Shown here: piece by piece, positions 6,403-15,606 of the stretch
Position numbering within the stretch: position 1 is the first letter of the stretch
Layout: each line of letters starts with the position of its first letter
Made by a program: the position numbers and the translations under genes
Notes under the pieces: model-generated
What the model saw: the letters and a program-made list of their open reading frames with translations, nothing else
Database searches by the model: none
Told to the model about the DNA's origin: nothing
Origin: Alphaproteobacteria bacterium
GTDB taxonomy: Bacteria; Pseudomonadota; Alphaproteobacteria; Sphingomonadales; Sphingomonadaceae
NCBI GenBank assembly: GCA_030426245.1
Contig: JAUHYZ010000014.1
Coordinates: 1 to 55,058 of the forward strand
Reading direction: 5' to 3'
DNA length: 55,058 bases

Positions 6403-9162
6403 GTGCCGACACCAGAAGAACTTGCTCGCGAAGAGATTGACCGGCTGCTCGATGCGGCGGGCTGGGATTTACAGGACCGCAATCAGTTCGACCGCAATGC
6501 TTCCCTCGGCGTGGCAGTCCGCGAGTTCCAGCTTCCAGCCGGACCTTGCGACTACCTGCTGTTTATCGACGGCAAGGCGGCTGGTGTCATAGAAGCGAAG
6601 AAGACCGGCGTCACGTTGAGCGGTGTTGCAGAACAGTCAGACAAATATATGGCTGCGCTTCCCGAGCATCTCGCGCGGTGGGACGACATCCTCGTTTACG
6701 ACTACGAGAGTACCGGCGACGAAACCTTCTTCAGAAACATGCGGGATCCCAAACCTCGCTCGCGTCGCCTGTTTGCTTTCCACCAGCCGGCAACACTTCG
6801 GGAATGGCTTCTCCAGTCTGACACGTTGCGATCGCGGCTCCGCCAAATGCCGCCCCTTATCAAGACCGGGCTACGCGACTGTCAGATAGATGCGATCGAG
6901 GGACTGGAGAAATCGCTTGCCGAAGACCGGCCGCGTGCGCTGATCCAGCTTGCGACAGGCGCAGGCAAGACCTTTACGGCCTGTTCGTTCTCCTATCGCC
7001 TGATCAAAGAAGCGGGGGCTAAGCGGATCCTGTTCCTGGTCGATCGCAACAATCTCGGCGACCAGACGCTGAAGGAATTCCAGAACTTCGACCCGCCCGG
7101 TGCAGCCAATCGTTTTACCGATACCTACATTGTCCAGCACTTGCACTCACACCGGCTGGATCCCGATGCCAAAGTCGTCATCACAACGATCCAACGGCTC
7201 TACTCGATGCTGCGCGGCAGGGAACTCGATGCCGAGGACGAAGAGGAGTCGGCTTTCGAGAAGTGGGAGAAGGTAGAAGCGGAGCAGCCTCCAGTCGAAT
7301 ACAACCCGAACATTCCGATCGAGACCTTCGACTTCATCGTCACCGACGAATGCCATCGCTCGATTTATGGGCTCTGGAGGCAAGTGCTGGAATATTTCGA
7401 CGCCAGCATCATTGGTCTTACCGCTACGCCATCCAAACATACGCTCGGCTTCTTCAACCAGAACTTGGTCGCAGAATACCCCTATGAGCGCTCCGTCGCC
7501 GACGGCGTGAATGTCGGCTACGAAGTGTACCGCATCCGTACCCGCGTAACCGAGGAAGGCGCCACCCTGGAAGGTCAGCCAGGCTTTCCCGTCCCGCTGC
7601 GCGACAAACGCACCCGAAAAGTGCGCTACGAGGAATTGGACGCCGATCTCGAATACTCTGGCCAGGATCTCGACCGGTCAGTCGTCAATCCGAACCAGAT
7701 TCGCACCGTGCTCCAGACCTATAAGGACCGTGTCTTCACAGAGCTATTCCCAGGACGCACTGGCGAATGGTTGCCCAAGACACTGATCTTCGCGAAGGAC
7801 GACGCTCACGCCGAGGAGATCGTCCACCAGGTCCGCGAAGTCTTTGGAGAAGGGAACGACTTCGCCAAGAAGATCACCTACCGCAATACCGGCGAGAGCC
7901 CGAAAGAGCTGATCAAGGCATTCCGCGTCGACCCCTTTCCCCGCATCGCCGTGACGGTCGACATGATCGCTACCGGAACTGACATCAAGCCGGTCGAGGT
8001 TGTCATTTTCATGCGCGACGTGAAGTCGGAAGGCTATTACGAGCAGATGAAGGGCCGCGGGGTGCGCACCATCCCCGATGCCGATCTGAAGGCCGTCACA
8101 CCTGATGCCCAGACCAAGACTCGCTTCATCCTGATTGATGCTGTCGGTGTGTCTGAAACCAAGAAGAACGCATGCCAGCCGCTCGAACGCAAGAAAGGCG
8201 TCAGCTTCGAAACGCTGATGGAGCAGATCGCCATGGGCCGGCGTGACGAGGACGCCATGTCCTCCCTGGCGGCTCGGCTGGCGGCACTTGATCGAAAGCT
8301 CGGTGACGAAGACCGCCAACGCATTGCCGAAGCAACTGGCGGTAAAACCCCGCGTGACCTCGCCAATGCTCTCCTCGATGCGATTGACCCCGACAAGCAG
8401 GCTGAGGCAATCGCGGCTACGCATGGGCCTATGGCCTTGAAAGAGCAGGAAGAAGAAGCCCTCGAACAGCTCGCCGAAGCCGCATGCCAGCCATTCGACA
8501 AGCCGGCCGTGCGAAATCTGCTCAAGGACATCAAGGCAAAAACTGACATCGTCATCGATGAGATCACCACCGACCAGGTCTTAAGCGCCGATTTCGACTT
8601 GAAACGGTCGGAAGAGACCATCACCAGCTTCAGGCAGTTCATCGAGGAAAATCACGACGAGCTGACCGCGCTTCAGATCCTCTACAACCAGCCGCTCGGC
8701 AAACAGAAGCTGACTTATGCGGCGATCCGCGAGTTGGTGACCGCGATGAGCGAGAGGCCGCCTTACCTCACCACCGCGAATGTCTGGCAGGCATATAAAC
8801 GGCTGGACGCCAAAGCCGTACGCGGCGCGCCGGTGGATGACCAGCTGACCGAAGTGGTCAGCCTGGTGCGCTTTGCCCTAGGCCAGGTGGACGCGCTGGA
8901 GCCCTTCTCCAGCGTGGTCGAACAGCGTTTCAACCTCTGGCTCGGGCGCGAGAAGAGAGCGGGACGCGATTACACATCAGAACAAGAGGAATGGTTGCGC
9001 ATGATCGCAACGTTCATTGCTGCCAATGCTGAGATCACACCGAGCGACTTCATGGAAGCGCCCAGCCTCTCCGATCAGGGCGGCATCCTGAAGGCGCGGC
9101 AGCTGTTCGACCCGCGCTTTGCCGAGACGCTGGATGAGCTTCAGACAGCGCTGGTGGCGTGA
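6403..9162 (+). CDS. hsdR: Type I restriction enzyme, R subunit (HsdR)
   Basis: The 919-residue motor and nuclease subunit of a type I system, of the EcoEI-like class. It pulls DNA past the bound complex and cuts unmodified DNA at a distance. The N-terminal nuclease core shows D50, E64 and K66 (IEAKKTG). The helicase follows: Walker A ATGAGKT (184-190), DECH box (315-318), ATPSKHT, then GTDIKPVE and QMKGRGVRT motifs. The C-terminal third is a helical region expected to bind the methylase. I chose GTG 6403 because AGGAAG stands just before it and family proteins begin near PTPEELAR; an in-frame TTG at 6364 has no ribosome site. The gene overlaps hsdS. Confidence 0.95.
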   Translation: MPTPEELAREEIDRLLDAAGWDLQDRNQFDRNASLGVAVREFQLPAGPCDYLLFIDGKAAGVIEAKKTGVTLSGVAEQSDKYMAALPEHLARWDDILVYDYESTGDETFFRNMRDPKPRSRRLFAFHQPATLREWLLQSDTLRSRLRQMPPLIKTGLRDCQIDAIEGLEKSLAEDRPRALIQLATGAGKTFTACSFSYRLIKEAGAKRILFLVDRNNLGDQTLKEFQNFDPPGAANRFTDTYIVQHLHSHRLDPDAKVVITTIQRLYSMLRGRELDAEDEEESAFEKWEKVEAEQPPVEYNPNIPIETFDFIVTDECHRSIYGLWRQVLEYFDASIIGLTATPSKHTLGFFNQNLVAEYPYERSVADGVNVGYEVYRIRTRVTEEGATLEGQPGFPVPLRDKRTRKVRYEELDADLEYSGQDLDRSVVNPNQIRTVLQTYKDRVFTELFPGRTGEWLPKTLIFAKDDAHAEEIVHQVREVFGEGNDFAKKITYRNTGESPKELIKAFRVDPFPRIAVTVDMIATGTDIKPVEVVIFMRDVKSEGYYEQMKGRGVRTIPDADLKAVTPDAQTKTRFILIDAVGVSETKKNACQPLERKKGVSFETLMEQIAMGRRDEDAMSSLAARLAALDRKLGDEDRQRIAEATGGKTPRDLANALLDAIDPDKQAEAIAATHGPMALKEQEEEALEQLAEAACQPFDKPAVRNLLKDIKAKTDIVIDEITTDQVLSADFDLKRSEETITSFRQFIEENHDELTALQILYNQPLGKQKLTYAAIRELVTAMSERPPYLTTANVWQAYKRLDAKAVRGAPVDDQLTEVVSLVRFALGQVDALEPFSSVVEQRFNLWLGREKRAGRDYTSEQEEWLRMIATFIAANAEITPSDFMEAPSLSDQGGILKARQLFDPRFAETLDELQTALVA

Positions 9163-10589
9163 TGGAAAAATGGGAGCTTCCAGAGCAATGGGTTTGGTCC
9201 ACGATCATTGAGGGTTGCGAGACGGTCTTCGGTCAGTCACCGCCTTCTTCGTCATACAATCAGGAGGGAAATGGACTTCCCTTCTTCCAAGGCAAGGCTG
9301 AGTTTGGTGCTCGCCACCCTGCCGTAGCCAAGTGGTGCACCGAGCCAACGCGAGAAGCAGAAGTGGGAGACATTCTCATTTCTGTTCGCGCTCCCGTCGG
9401 CCCTACAAACATCGCAAAGGAGCATTGTGCAATTGGGCGAGGTTTAGCTGCCATTAGGCCGGCAATAGATCAAAGGTATGTCGAATACTGGCTCAAGCGC
9501 ACCGAACAAATTCTCGCCGCACAAGGCACGGGAACGACGTTCAGTGCAATCACGAAAAAGGTCCTGAATAGCCATCCATTGCCAATCGCCCCACTCCCTG
9601 AACAGCGGCGCATCGTCGAGAAGATTGAGACACTCTTCGCCGAGCTCGCCAAGGGTGAAGAGGCGCTGCGCGAGGTGCAGAGACTGCTCGCGCGCTATCG
9701 CCAATCGGTCCTAAAAGCCGCCTTCACTGGAGCCCTCACCTTCGACTGGCGCGCCGCCAATGGTCCACCGCAGGGAAGTGGCGAAGAACTGCTCGCCCAC
9801 ATCCTGAAAACTCGCCGAGAAAGCTGGCAAGGCCGGGGCAAATACAAGGAGCCGGTCGAGCCGAAAACCAATGGGCTGCCGGAATTGGCGGAGGGATGGG
9901 TCTGGGCCACCTTTGACCAACTATTCAATGTGTTCGGTGGGGCAACACCATCTCGCCGTGAGCCAGACAATTGGGGTGGAAAGATCCCTTGGGTCAGCAG
10001 CGGAGAAGTTGCTTTCTGCCGGATTTATCAGACTCATGAGAAAGTCACAGAGAAGGGTTTAAGTAGTTGTTCCACGAAGGTTCACCCTGAAGGGACTGTT
10101 CTTTTGGCAATGATAGGCGAAGGAAAGACGCGAGGACAGGCCGCGATTCTGGACATTCCCGCCTGTAACAACCAAAATGCCGCAGCAATTCGTGTTGCGG
10201 AAAGTGGCCTACCTCCGGAGTATATTTTCTATTTTCTTATGGCGAATTATGAGGAGAGTAGGAGAAAGGGGCAGGGCGGGAATCAACCAGCATTAAATGG
10301 TGCGAAGGTGAAAGCGTTCACCCTGCCCTTGCCTAGTTCATTCGCCGAAACGCAGGAGATAGTAGACAGGATCGAAGATCTCTTTGTCCGCATCGACAAA
10401 CTTGAGGAATGGTGCGGAATTGAACTGCAGCGCTCTGCGGCCCTACGTCGGTCCATTCTTAAGGATTCCTTCTGCGGCAAGCTGGTTGCGCAAGACCCGT
10501 CCGACGAACCCGCCAACAAACTGCTCGACCGCATCCGCGCCGCACGCAGCGCCACGCATAAGGCGAAACGCAGGAAAGCCACGGCATGA
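9162..10589 (+). CDS. hsdS: Type I restriction-modification specificity subunit (HsdS)
   Basis: A 475-residue subunit that reads the two halves of the DNA target for both methylation and cutting. It has the full two-domain plan: target recognition domain 1 (about 1-145), a conserved coiled coil with PLPEQRRIVEKIETLFAEL (145-163), target recognition domain 2 (about 240-395), and a second coiled coil (396-440) with a basic tail. Both recognition domains look intact, so a bipartite target is expected. The ATG shares one base with the hsdR stop (TGATG); an in-frame GTG lies one codon upstream. Its place before hsdM is unusual. Recognition domain 2 is more AT-rich than the rest, typical of domain swapping. 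Confidence 0.94.
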   Translation: MEKWELPEQWVWSTIIEGCETVFGQSPPSSSYNQEGNGLPFFQGKAEFGARHPAVAKWCTEPTREAEVGDILISVRAPVGPTNIAKEHCAIGRGLAAIRPAIDQRYVEYWLKRTEQILAAQGTGTTFSAITKKVLNSHPLPIAPLPEQRRIVEKIETLFAELAKGEEALREVQRLLARYRQSVLKAAFTGALTFDWRAANGPPQGSGEELLAHILKTRRESWQGRGKYKEPVEPKTNGLPELAEGWVWATFDQLFNVFGGATPSRREPDNWGGKIPWVSSGEVAFCRIYQTHEKVTEKGLSSCSTKVHPEGTVLLAMIGEGKTRGQAAILDIPACNNQNAAAIRVAESGLPPEYIFYFLMANYEESRRKGQGGNQPALNGAKVKAFTLPLPSSFAETQEIVDRIEDLFVRIDKLEEWCGIELQRSAALRRSILKDSFCGKLVAQDPSDEPANKLLDRIRAARSATHKAKRRKATA

Positions 10590-10629
10590 GCAAACTGCCT
10601 GGGGAGACGCCTCAAGGGAGAACACCATC

Positions 10630-12366
10630 ATGAATGATCCGTCGTCCCTAAGAATCGAAGCCGCGCACAAGACAATAGCAGAGGTGTTCTCAAAGGAATA
10701 CGCCTTCACCATACCCGCTTACCAGCGGCCATATGCCTGGGAAGAAACGCAAGTATCGGAGTTGCTGACCGATCTGGACGAGGCAATGTCGCCGGAATCC
10801 CGATCCGATGGTTTCTACTTCCTCGGCAGCATTGTGCTCGTGAAGACCCACGGCAAGCCGGAATCGCGGGTGGTCGATGGTCAGCAAAGGCTCACCACGC
10901 TCACCATCCTTTTCAGTGTGATCCGCGATCTGACAGAAGGCGCTGTGAAACGCGCCAGCCGGGAAACATATGTGAAGCAGGTCGCCAACGAAGACGAGGG
11001 CATTCCAGAAACCCTGCGCCTCCAGCTGAGACAGAAGGACCAAGCCTTCTTCGAAAAGCATATTCAGACAAGCCGCGCGACGGACAGCCTGCCTGCTGGC
11101 GATGGTCTCTCGGGGGCGAAGGCTCGGATCGTGGAAAATGCCGCGACAATTCGCTCACGGCTGGAAACGATGGGTGAAGAAAAGCGAAGCGAATTGCTGC
11201 GGTTCCTGCTGCAGAACTGCTACCTGGTTGTCGTCGAAGTCCCAACACAAACCGCCGCGAGACGGATCTTCACCGTATTGAACGCCAGAGGCATGGATCT
11301 TTCGGCGACTGACATCCTGAAGGCCGACCTGCTGGAACGGGCAGGAGAAACGAAGGAGGCTGGCCTTTCGCAGCGCTGGGAAGACATCGAGATTGCCTTG
11401 GAACGCGATAAGTTCAGCGATCTCTTCACGCATATCCGAATGATTTTTGAGCGCGAGAAACCGCGAGCCGCCCTCGAAACGGCATTTCCCAAACAGGTGC
11501 CGATTTTCAAGGATGATCCATCTGCTTTTGTCGACAATGTCCTAGAACCCTATGCCGATGCATTCATGCTTTCAATGAACGACCAGGAGCTTCGGCAGAG
11601 GTTCGGGGTCGAGACGGCCGATCGGGTCCGATCTCTTGAAAGGCTGGACAACAAGGACTGGTTGCCTCCGCTATTGCTCTGCATGCGGCAAAGCAACGAA
11701 GGGAAACGAAAGAATGTCGAGGATGTCGTGTTCGAACTCGAACGTCTGGCCTATTATCTGTTTATGATACGGGCCGATGTGAATGCCAGGATACAACGCT
11801 ATGCCGAGGTTCTCGACCTGTTGGAGCCTTTGCCTTCACCCAGGCCGCGAGCCGGACACAAGGAGCGCTCCTCCGGCCTCACCCTGACAAAGGACGAGGC
11901 CTTCGAGTTCTTCGATGCGCTTGACGGGGATGTGTATCGTCTTTCGCGAGTGGTCAAACCGATCCTGTTGAGACTGGAACAGGCCTCAAACGATGGATCG
12001 GCGAATTACGACTATCCGACGATCTCAGTCGAGCATGTTTGCCCGCAAACCCTTAAGGAGGGCTCGCAATGGGCCAAATGGTTCGCGGACCCGGAGGATC
12101 ACAGCTGGTGGATTCATTCCATTGCAAACCTGGTACTGCTGAACTTTCGCAAGAATTCGGCAGCCGCGAATTTTGATTTCGACCGCAAGAAGAACGAATA
12201 TTTTGCATCGGGCGATACTAGCGCGTTCACACTCACCAACGAAGTGCGTGAATACAAAACCTGGACCACCTCTGACCTTGAAGAGCGGAGGAAAATATTG
12301 CTGGAGCGACTGGCTGACGACTGGGAACTGGAAGACGAACTATCCGCATGGTGGGAAGCCGAATGA
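10630..12366 (+). CDS. DUF262/DUF1524 protein, GmrSD-like nuclease
   Basis: A 578-residue protein with an N-terminal DUF262 domain (about 10-230), marked by YQRPYAWEE and the nucleotide-binding motif DGQQRLTT (83-90). The C-terminal DUF1524 domain has an HNH-type nuclease core: EHVCPQ (His469), then the IANLVLLN strand around residue 500 and a final N/K-rich segment. This is the architecture of GmrSD, SspE and BrxU, which attack modified phage DNA or sense a host modification. Here it sits inside a type I operon, 40 bp after hsdS with an AAGGGAG ribosome site, and overlaps hsdM by ATGA. I infer it covers phages that escape HsdR by modifying their DNA, or that it responds to HsdM marks. Confidence 0.88.
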   Translation: MNDPSSLRIEAAHKTIAEVFSKEYAFTIPAYQRPYAWEETQVSELLTDLDEAMSPESRSDGFYFLGSIVLVKTHGKPESRVVDGQQRLTTLTILFSVIRDLTEGAVKRASRETYVKQVANEDEGIPETLRLQLRQKDQAFFEKHIQTSRATDSLPAGDGLSGAKARIVENAATIRSRLETMGEEKRSELLRFLLQNCYLVVVEVPTQTAARRIFTVLNARGMDLSATDILKADLLERAGETKEAGLSQRWEDIEIALERDKFSDLFTHIRMIFEREKPRAALETAFPKQVPIFKDDPSAFVDNVLEPYADAFMLSMNDQELRQRFGVETADRVRSLERLDNKDWLPPLLLCMRQSNEGKRKNVEDVVFELERLAYYLFMIRADVNARIQRYAEVLDLLEPLPSPRPRAGHKERSSGLTLTKDEAFEFFDALDGDVYRLSRVVKPILLRLEQASNDGSANYDYPTISVEHVCPQTLKEGSQWAKWFADPEDHSWWIHSIANLVLLNFRKNSAAANFDFDRKKNEYFASGDTSAFTLTNEVREYKTWTTSDLEERRKILLERLADDWELEDELSAWWEAE

Positions 12367-13835
12367 GCAACGAACAACTCGTCGCCAAGGTCTGGAACTA
12401 TGCGCATGTACTTCGTGACCAGGGCATCTCTTATGGCGACTACGTCGAGCAGATCACCTTCCTTCTGTTCCTCAAAATGGATCATGAGCGTGTCGAAATG
12501 CTTGGCGAGGCGTCTGCTATCCCCATTGAGTGGAGCTGGCCGGCGCTAGCCGGCAAAGACGGCGATGCACTGGAGCTGCATTACCGGCACACGTTGGAGG
12601 AGCTGGCCAAGGTCGACGGGCTGATCGGCACGATCTTCCGCAAGGCGCAGAACAAGCTCTCCGACCCTGCCAAACTCAAACGTGTCGTCAGCCTTATCGA
12701 CAAAGAAGGCCCCTGGATCGGCCACAGCGTCGACGTGAAAGGCGAGATCTACGAAGGGCTGCTTGAGCGCAATGCAGCAGAGGTAAAGTCAGGCGCCGGC
12801 CAATACTTCACGCCGCGCCCCGTAATCGAGGCGATCGTCAAATGCGTCGATCCGAGGATTGGCGAGACTGTGTGCGACCCGGCCTGCGGCACAGGCGGCT
12901 TCCTGCTTGCCGCCTATGATCACATGAAGGGCCAGAGCCAGGATCGCGAGAAGCTGCGCGAACTGAGGCACAAGTCATTCCGGGGCTTCGACATCGTCGA
13001 CGAGGTCGTGCGCCTGTGTGCAATGAACCTTTACCTTCACGGTGTCGGCAACGGGGGAAGCCCCGTCGAACAAGCCGACACATTGGCCAGCGACCCAGGC
13101 GAACGTTTTGACGTTGTCATTGCCAATCCGCCCTTCGGTAAGAAGTCCAGTTACAAGGTCGTCGGTGAGGATGGTGCAGTGACGACCGAGCGCGAGAACT
13201 ATGAGCGTGAGGACTTCAAATTCACCACCTCGAACAAGCAGCTCAACTTCCTCCAACACATCATGACGATCATGGAGACGAATGGACGCGCCGGTGTGGT
13301 GCTGCCCGACAATGTGCTTTTCGAGGCCAATCGCGCTGGAGAAGGCATTAGGAAGCGCCTCTTGGAAGGATTCAACTTCCACACTCTGCTGCGCTTGCCG
13401 ACCGGCATCTGGTACAGCCCTGGCGTGAAGGCGAATGTGCTCTTTTTCGACAAACGGCCGGCGTCGAGAGAGGCACAGACGAAAGAGCTGTGGGTCTATG
13501 ACTACCGAACCAATGTCCACAAAACGCTCAAGACCAAGCGCCTGACGAGTGCCGATCTCGACGACTTCGTTGACTGCTTCCATACGCGTGCGGAGACAGA
13601 ACGCTTTCGCCGGTTCACCTACGAGGAACTCATCGAACGCGACAAGCTCAATCTCGACATCTTCTGGCTCAAAGATGACAGCCTTGAAGACATCGACAGT
13701 CTACCGGAGCCGGACGTGCTGGCGCAGGAGATCGTTGAGAATCTCGAGGCAGCTCTGGATCACTTTCGCGGAGTGAGTGAGGAGTTGGCCTTGTCTGTTG
13801 ACGAAGGCTCAGCTGAGACTGAAACTTCAAACTGA
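12363..13835 (+). CDS. hsdM: Type I restriction-modification methylase subunit (HsdM)
   Basis: A 490-residue N6-adenine DNA methyltransferase that works with HsdS to protect host DNA and forms the core of the restriction complex. An N-terminal helical domain (about 1-135) is followed by QYFTPRPVIEAIV, the SAM-binding motif DPACGTGGF (172-180) and the catalytic NPPF motif (255-258). Length and motif order fit the family, and there is no sign of damage. The start overlaps the stop of the DUF262 gene by 4 bp, which suggests translational coupling. This is the last gene of the hsd operon. Putting the methylase last means that the restriction subunit is transcribed first, so timing of methylation before restriction must come from another layer. 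Confidence 0.95.
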   Translation: MSNEQLVAKVWNYAHVLRDQGISYGDYVEQITFLLFLKMDHERVEMLGEASAIPIEWSWPALAGKDGDALELHYRHTLEELAKVDGLIGTIFRKAQNKLSDPAKLKRVVSLIDKEGPWIGHSVDVKGEIYEGLLERNAAEVKSGAGQYFTPRPVIEAIVKCVDPRIGETVCDPACGTGGFLLAAYDHMKGQSQDREKLRELRHKSFRGFDIVDEVVRLCAMNLYLHGVGNGGSPVEQADTLASDPGERFDVVIANPPFGKKSSYKVVGEDGAVTTERENYEREDFKFTTSNKQLNFLQHIMTIMETNGRAGVVLPDNVLFEANRAGEGIRKRLLEGFNFHTLLRLPTGIWYSPGVKANVLFFDKRPASREAQTKELWVYDYRTNVHKTLKTKRLTSADLDDFVDCFHTRAETERFRRFTYEELIERDKLNLDIFWLKDDSLEDIDSLPEPDVLAQEIVENLEAALDHFRGVSEELALSVDEGSAETETSN

Positions 13836-13891
13836 CGCCAATATCTCCACCAACACCAGAACCAAGAAACGCGGTCGCTATCCGCCTTATG

Positions 13892-13952
13892 TTTCAGTCT
13901 GCCTATGCTAGGACCCGCAGATTTCCTGAGAAGTTGCCACCTCAGACTGAAA
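13892..13952. repeat. Inverted repeat downstream of hsdM
   Basis: TTTCAGTCTG (13892-13901) and its exact complement CAGACTGAAA (13943-13952) flank 41 bases. A related GAGACTGAAA lies at the very end of hsdM. It could fold in RNA as a 3' structure or serve as an operator; no T run follows. Nothing else is seen in 13836-14173. Confidence 0.3.
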
Positions 13953-14173
13953 GAACTGAAACCTGCAAGTGATGCACGCCTTCTCGGAGAGAGAGTGCGC
14001 GAAGCCGCCTGAGGAAGATGGAACTCTATCTGTCGAAGACCTAGTTGGCTGACGAGAGGCTAGTCGCGTTCAGGCAAATCAGGCGAAGTTTGGTGGGACA
14101 ACAGCCCATATGAACGACAAAGACTATCAATAGCCTCTATAGCCGACAGACGGAGCGAGAGAGGCGGAGAGCA

Positions 14174-15532
14174 ATGAACTTCGAGATCCCTGAGGATTTC
14201 TTCGACTTTGAAGGTGAGCGCCCTGAAGGGTGGCCGGACCATCCCGACGTCCGCAGAGCGGTCGAGTTGCTTCGAAGCTATATCGAGCCGACTGAGTGGC
14301 GTGAACGCCGTCTTGCTGCTGCACAGCGTGTTTATCAACTCATCATCAACGGCGCTGAACCTGGGACGACCGGCAGATTCTTCGATGCGCGAGACACCTT
14401 TGCTTATTACCTGTTTCTGGCAGAAGCATACATTGACCATGTGTGGAACTACGATCCTGTCTTTGGCTCCAGGATCGTGCCGGTGTTCGCCGCGATCGGC
14501 CGCAACCTCGATCATCTTCAATCCGTCGATGGCATCGACAGTCGAATCGCGCGCATGGTCAGCTCTGAACGAGCGCAGCCAAATGGCCCACTATTCGAAC
14601 TGCTGGTGGCGGCAGCCTATGCGCGGGCCGGTGGCAAGGTCTTCTTCGTCCCCGAAGAGCGGGGTGTCCGACGCACGTACGACATGGACGTCAGCCTGCA
14701 CCATCGCGAATACGCGATCGAGTGCAAGCGTATGGAGGTGAGTGAGTTTGGTGAGAGCGAGCGCGCTCGTGTCCGCGCCCTCTGGGGGCCGTCGAGTGTG
14801 CACTTGGCGGGGATCTTGCGCAGCACGTTTGCCCAAGTCGAATTTCTGGTTCCGGTGGCCGACGTCCCGGTTGACTATCTTACGCACAAGACGAAGGCTT
14901 GGCAGCTCGCTCCTGACAGTGACTTCGAATGGGAGGATGAGCATGGACGGGGGCGGATCGGTCGGCTTGACCTCGCACCACTCCAGAACGAGCTAAGGTA
15001 CAGTATGGTGCTGAACGGAAGCACACGCCTGGCAGAACTCCTTACAGGGAGATACAAACGGCACCAGAGCATGATTAGTTCGTTGAGGATTAAGCACGCC
15101 GACAATCCGCGGTATATCGCGGAATGCGACTACGCAACGATACTAGAGTGGTCTCCTCTAGCGCCGGCATCGATCTCTGGGCGGGCCCGTGATGTGCTGC
15201 GGAAGGTTGCAGATGGACTCGGTCAGCTACCGCTTGACCGCCCCAGCGTCATCCATGTGGGCTTCGAAGCTGTCGAAGGCGACGCCGTGGAAAAGTTGCG
15301 TCATCAACGTATTGTAGCCTCGCTGAGCGATTTCGATCCGGGTCGGAAGCCGCTGGAATATGTCTATTCACACTTTCTCGCGCCTGAGAGCCCTCCTGAT
15401 CAAGGCTGGGCGTTCGATGAAACGACTGATTTTCGTGGCATTCGGCCAACTGCGCCCGCGCCACTCACCCAGCCGTTTCTCGTGTTGGATGAACGTGCCG
15501 AGCAGCGCGTCGGTGGCCATTGGGAGATATAG
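14174..15532 (+). CDS. Putative PD-(D/E)XK nuclease, lone island gene
   Basis: I do not recognise the full-length family of this 452-residue protein. Its middle carries a credible PD-(D/E)XK nuclease core: a helix with GPLFELLVAAAYARAGG (E142), then a strand with D172 (YDMDVSLH), ten residues, and the strand AIECKRM with E183 and K185. That spacing matches metal-dependent restriction-type nucleases. The N-terminal 130 residues look helical. The C-terminal part (190-452) has no known motif and may sense DNA or a partner. It stands alone, 338 bp after hsdM and transcribed the same way, in an otherwise defence-like island. I infer a DNA-targeting defence role. Family membership is not certain; activity is unproven. 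Confidence 0.6.
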   Translation: MNFEIPEDFFDFEGERPEGWPDHPDVRRAVELLRSYIEPTEWRERRLAAAQRVYQLIINGAEPGTTGRFFDARDTFAYYLFLAEAYIDHVWNYDPVFGSRIVPVFAAIGRNLDHLQSVDGIDSRIARMVSSERAQPNGPLFELLVAAAYARAGGKVFFVPEERGVRRTYDMDVSLHHREYAIECKRMEVSEFGESERARVRALWGPSSVHLAGILRSTFAQVEFLVPVADVPVDYLTHKTKAWQLAPDSDFEWEDEHGRGRIGRLDLAPLQNELRYSMVLNGSTRLAELLTGRYKRHQSMISSLRIKHADNPRYIAECDYATILEWSPLAPASISGRARDVLRKVADGLGQLPLDRPSVIHVGFEAVEGDAVEKLRHQRIVASLSDFDPGRKPLEYVYSHFLAPESPPDQGWAFDETTDFRGIRPTAPAPLTQPFLVLDERAEQRVGGHWEI

Positions 15533-15606
15533 TTCACCAGCTCCCTCTCTGCACCATGTTCGCGCTTCGCCGCCGGATGTGGCCGCAGAAGCAAACGCTA
15601 AACGCG

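Noticed and set aside
13836..14173. Possible small gene or CRISPR-like repeat between hsdM and the nuclease-like gene
   Set aside because: There is one inverted repeat and a partial third copy, but no regular spacing and no convincing frame.
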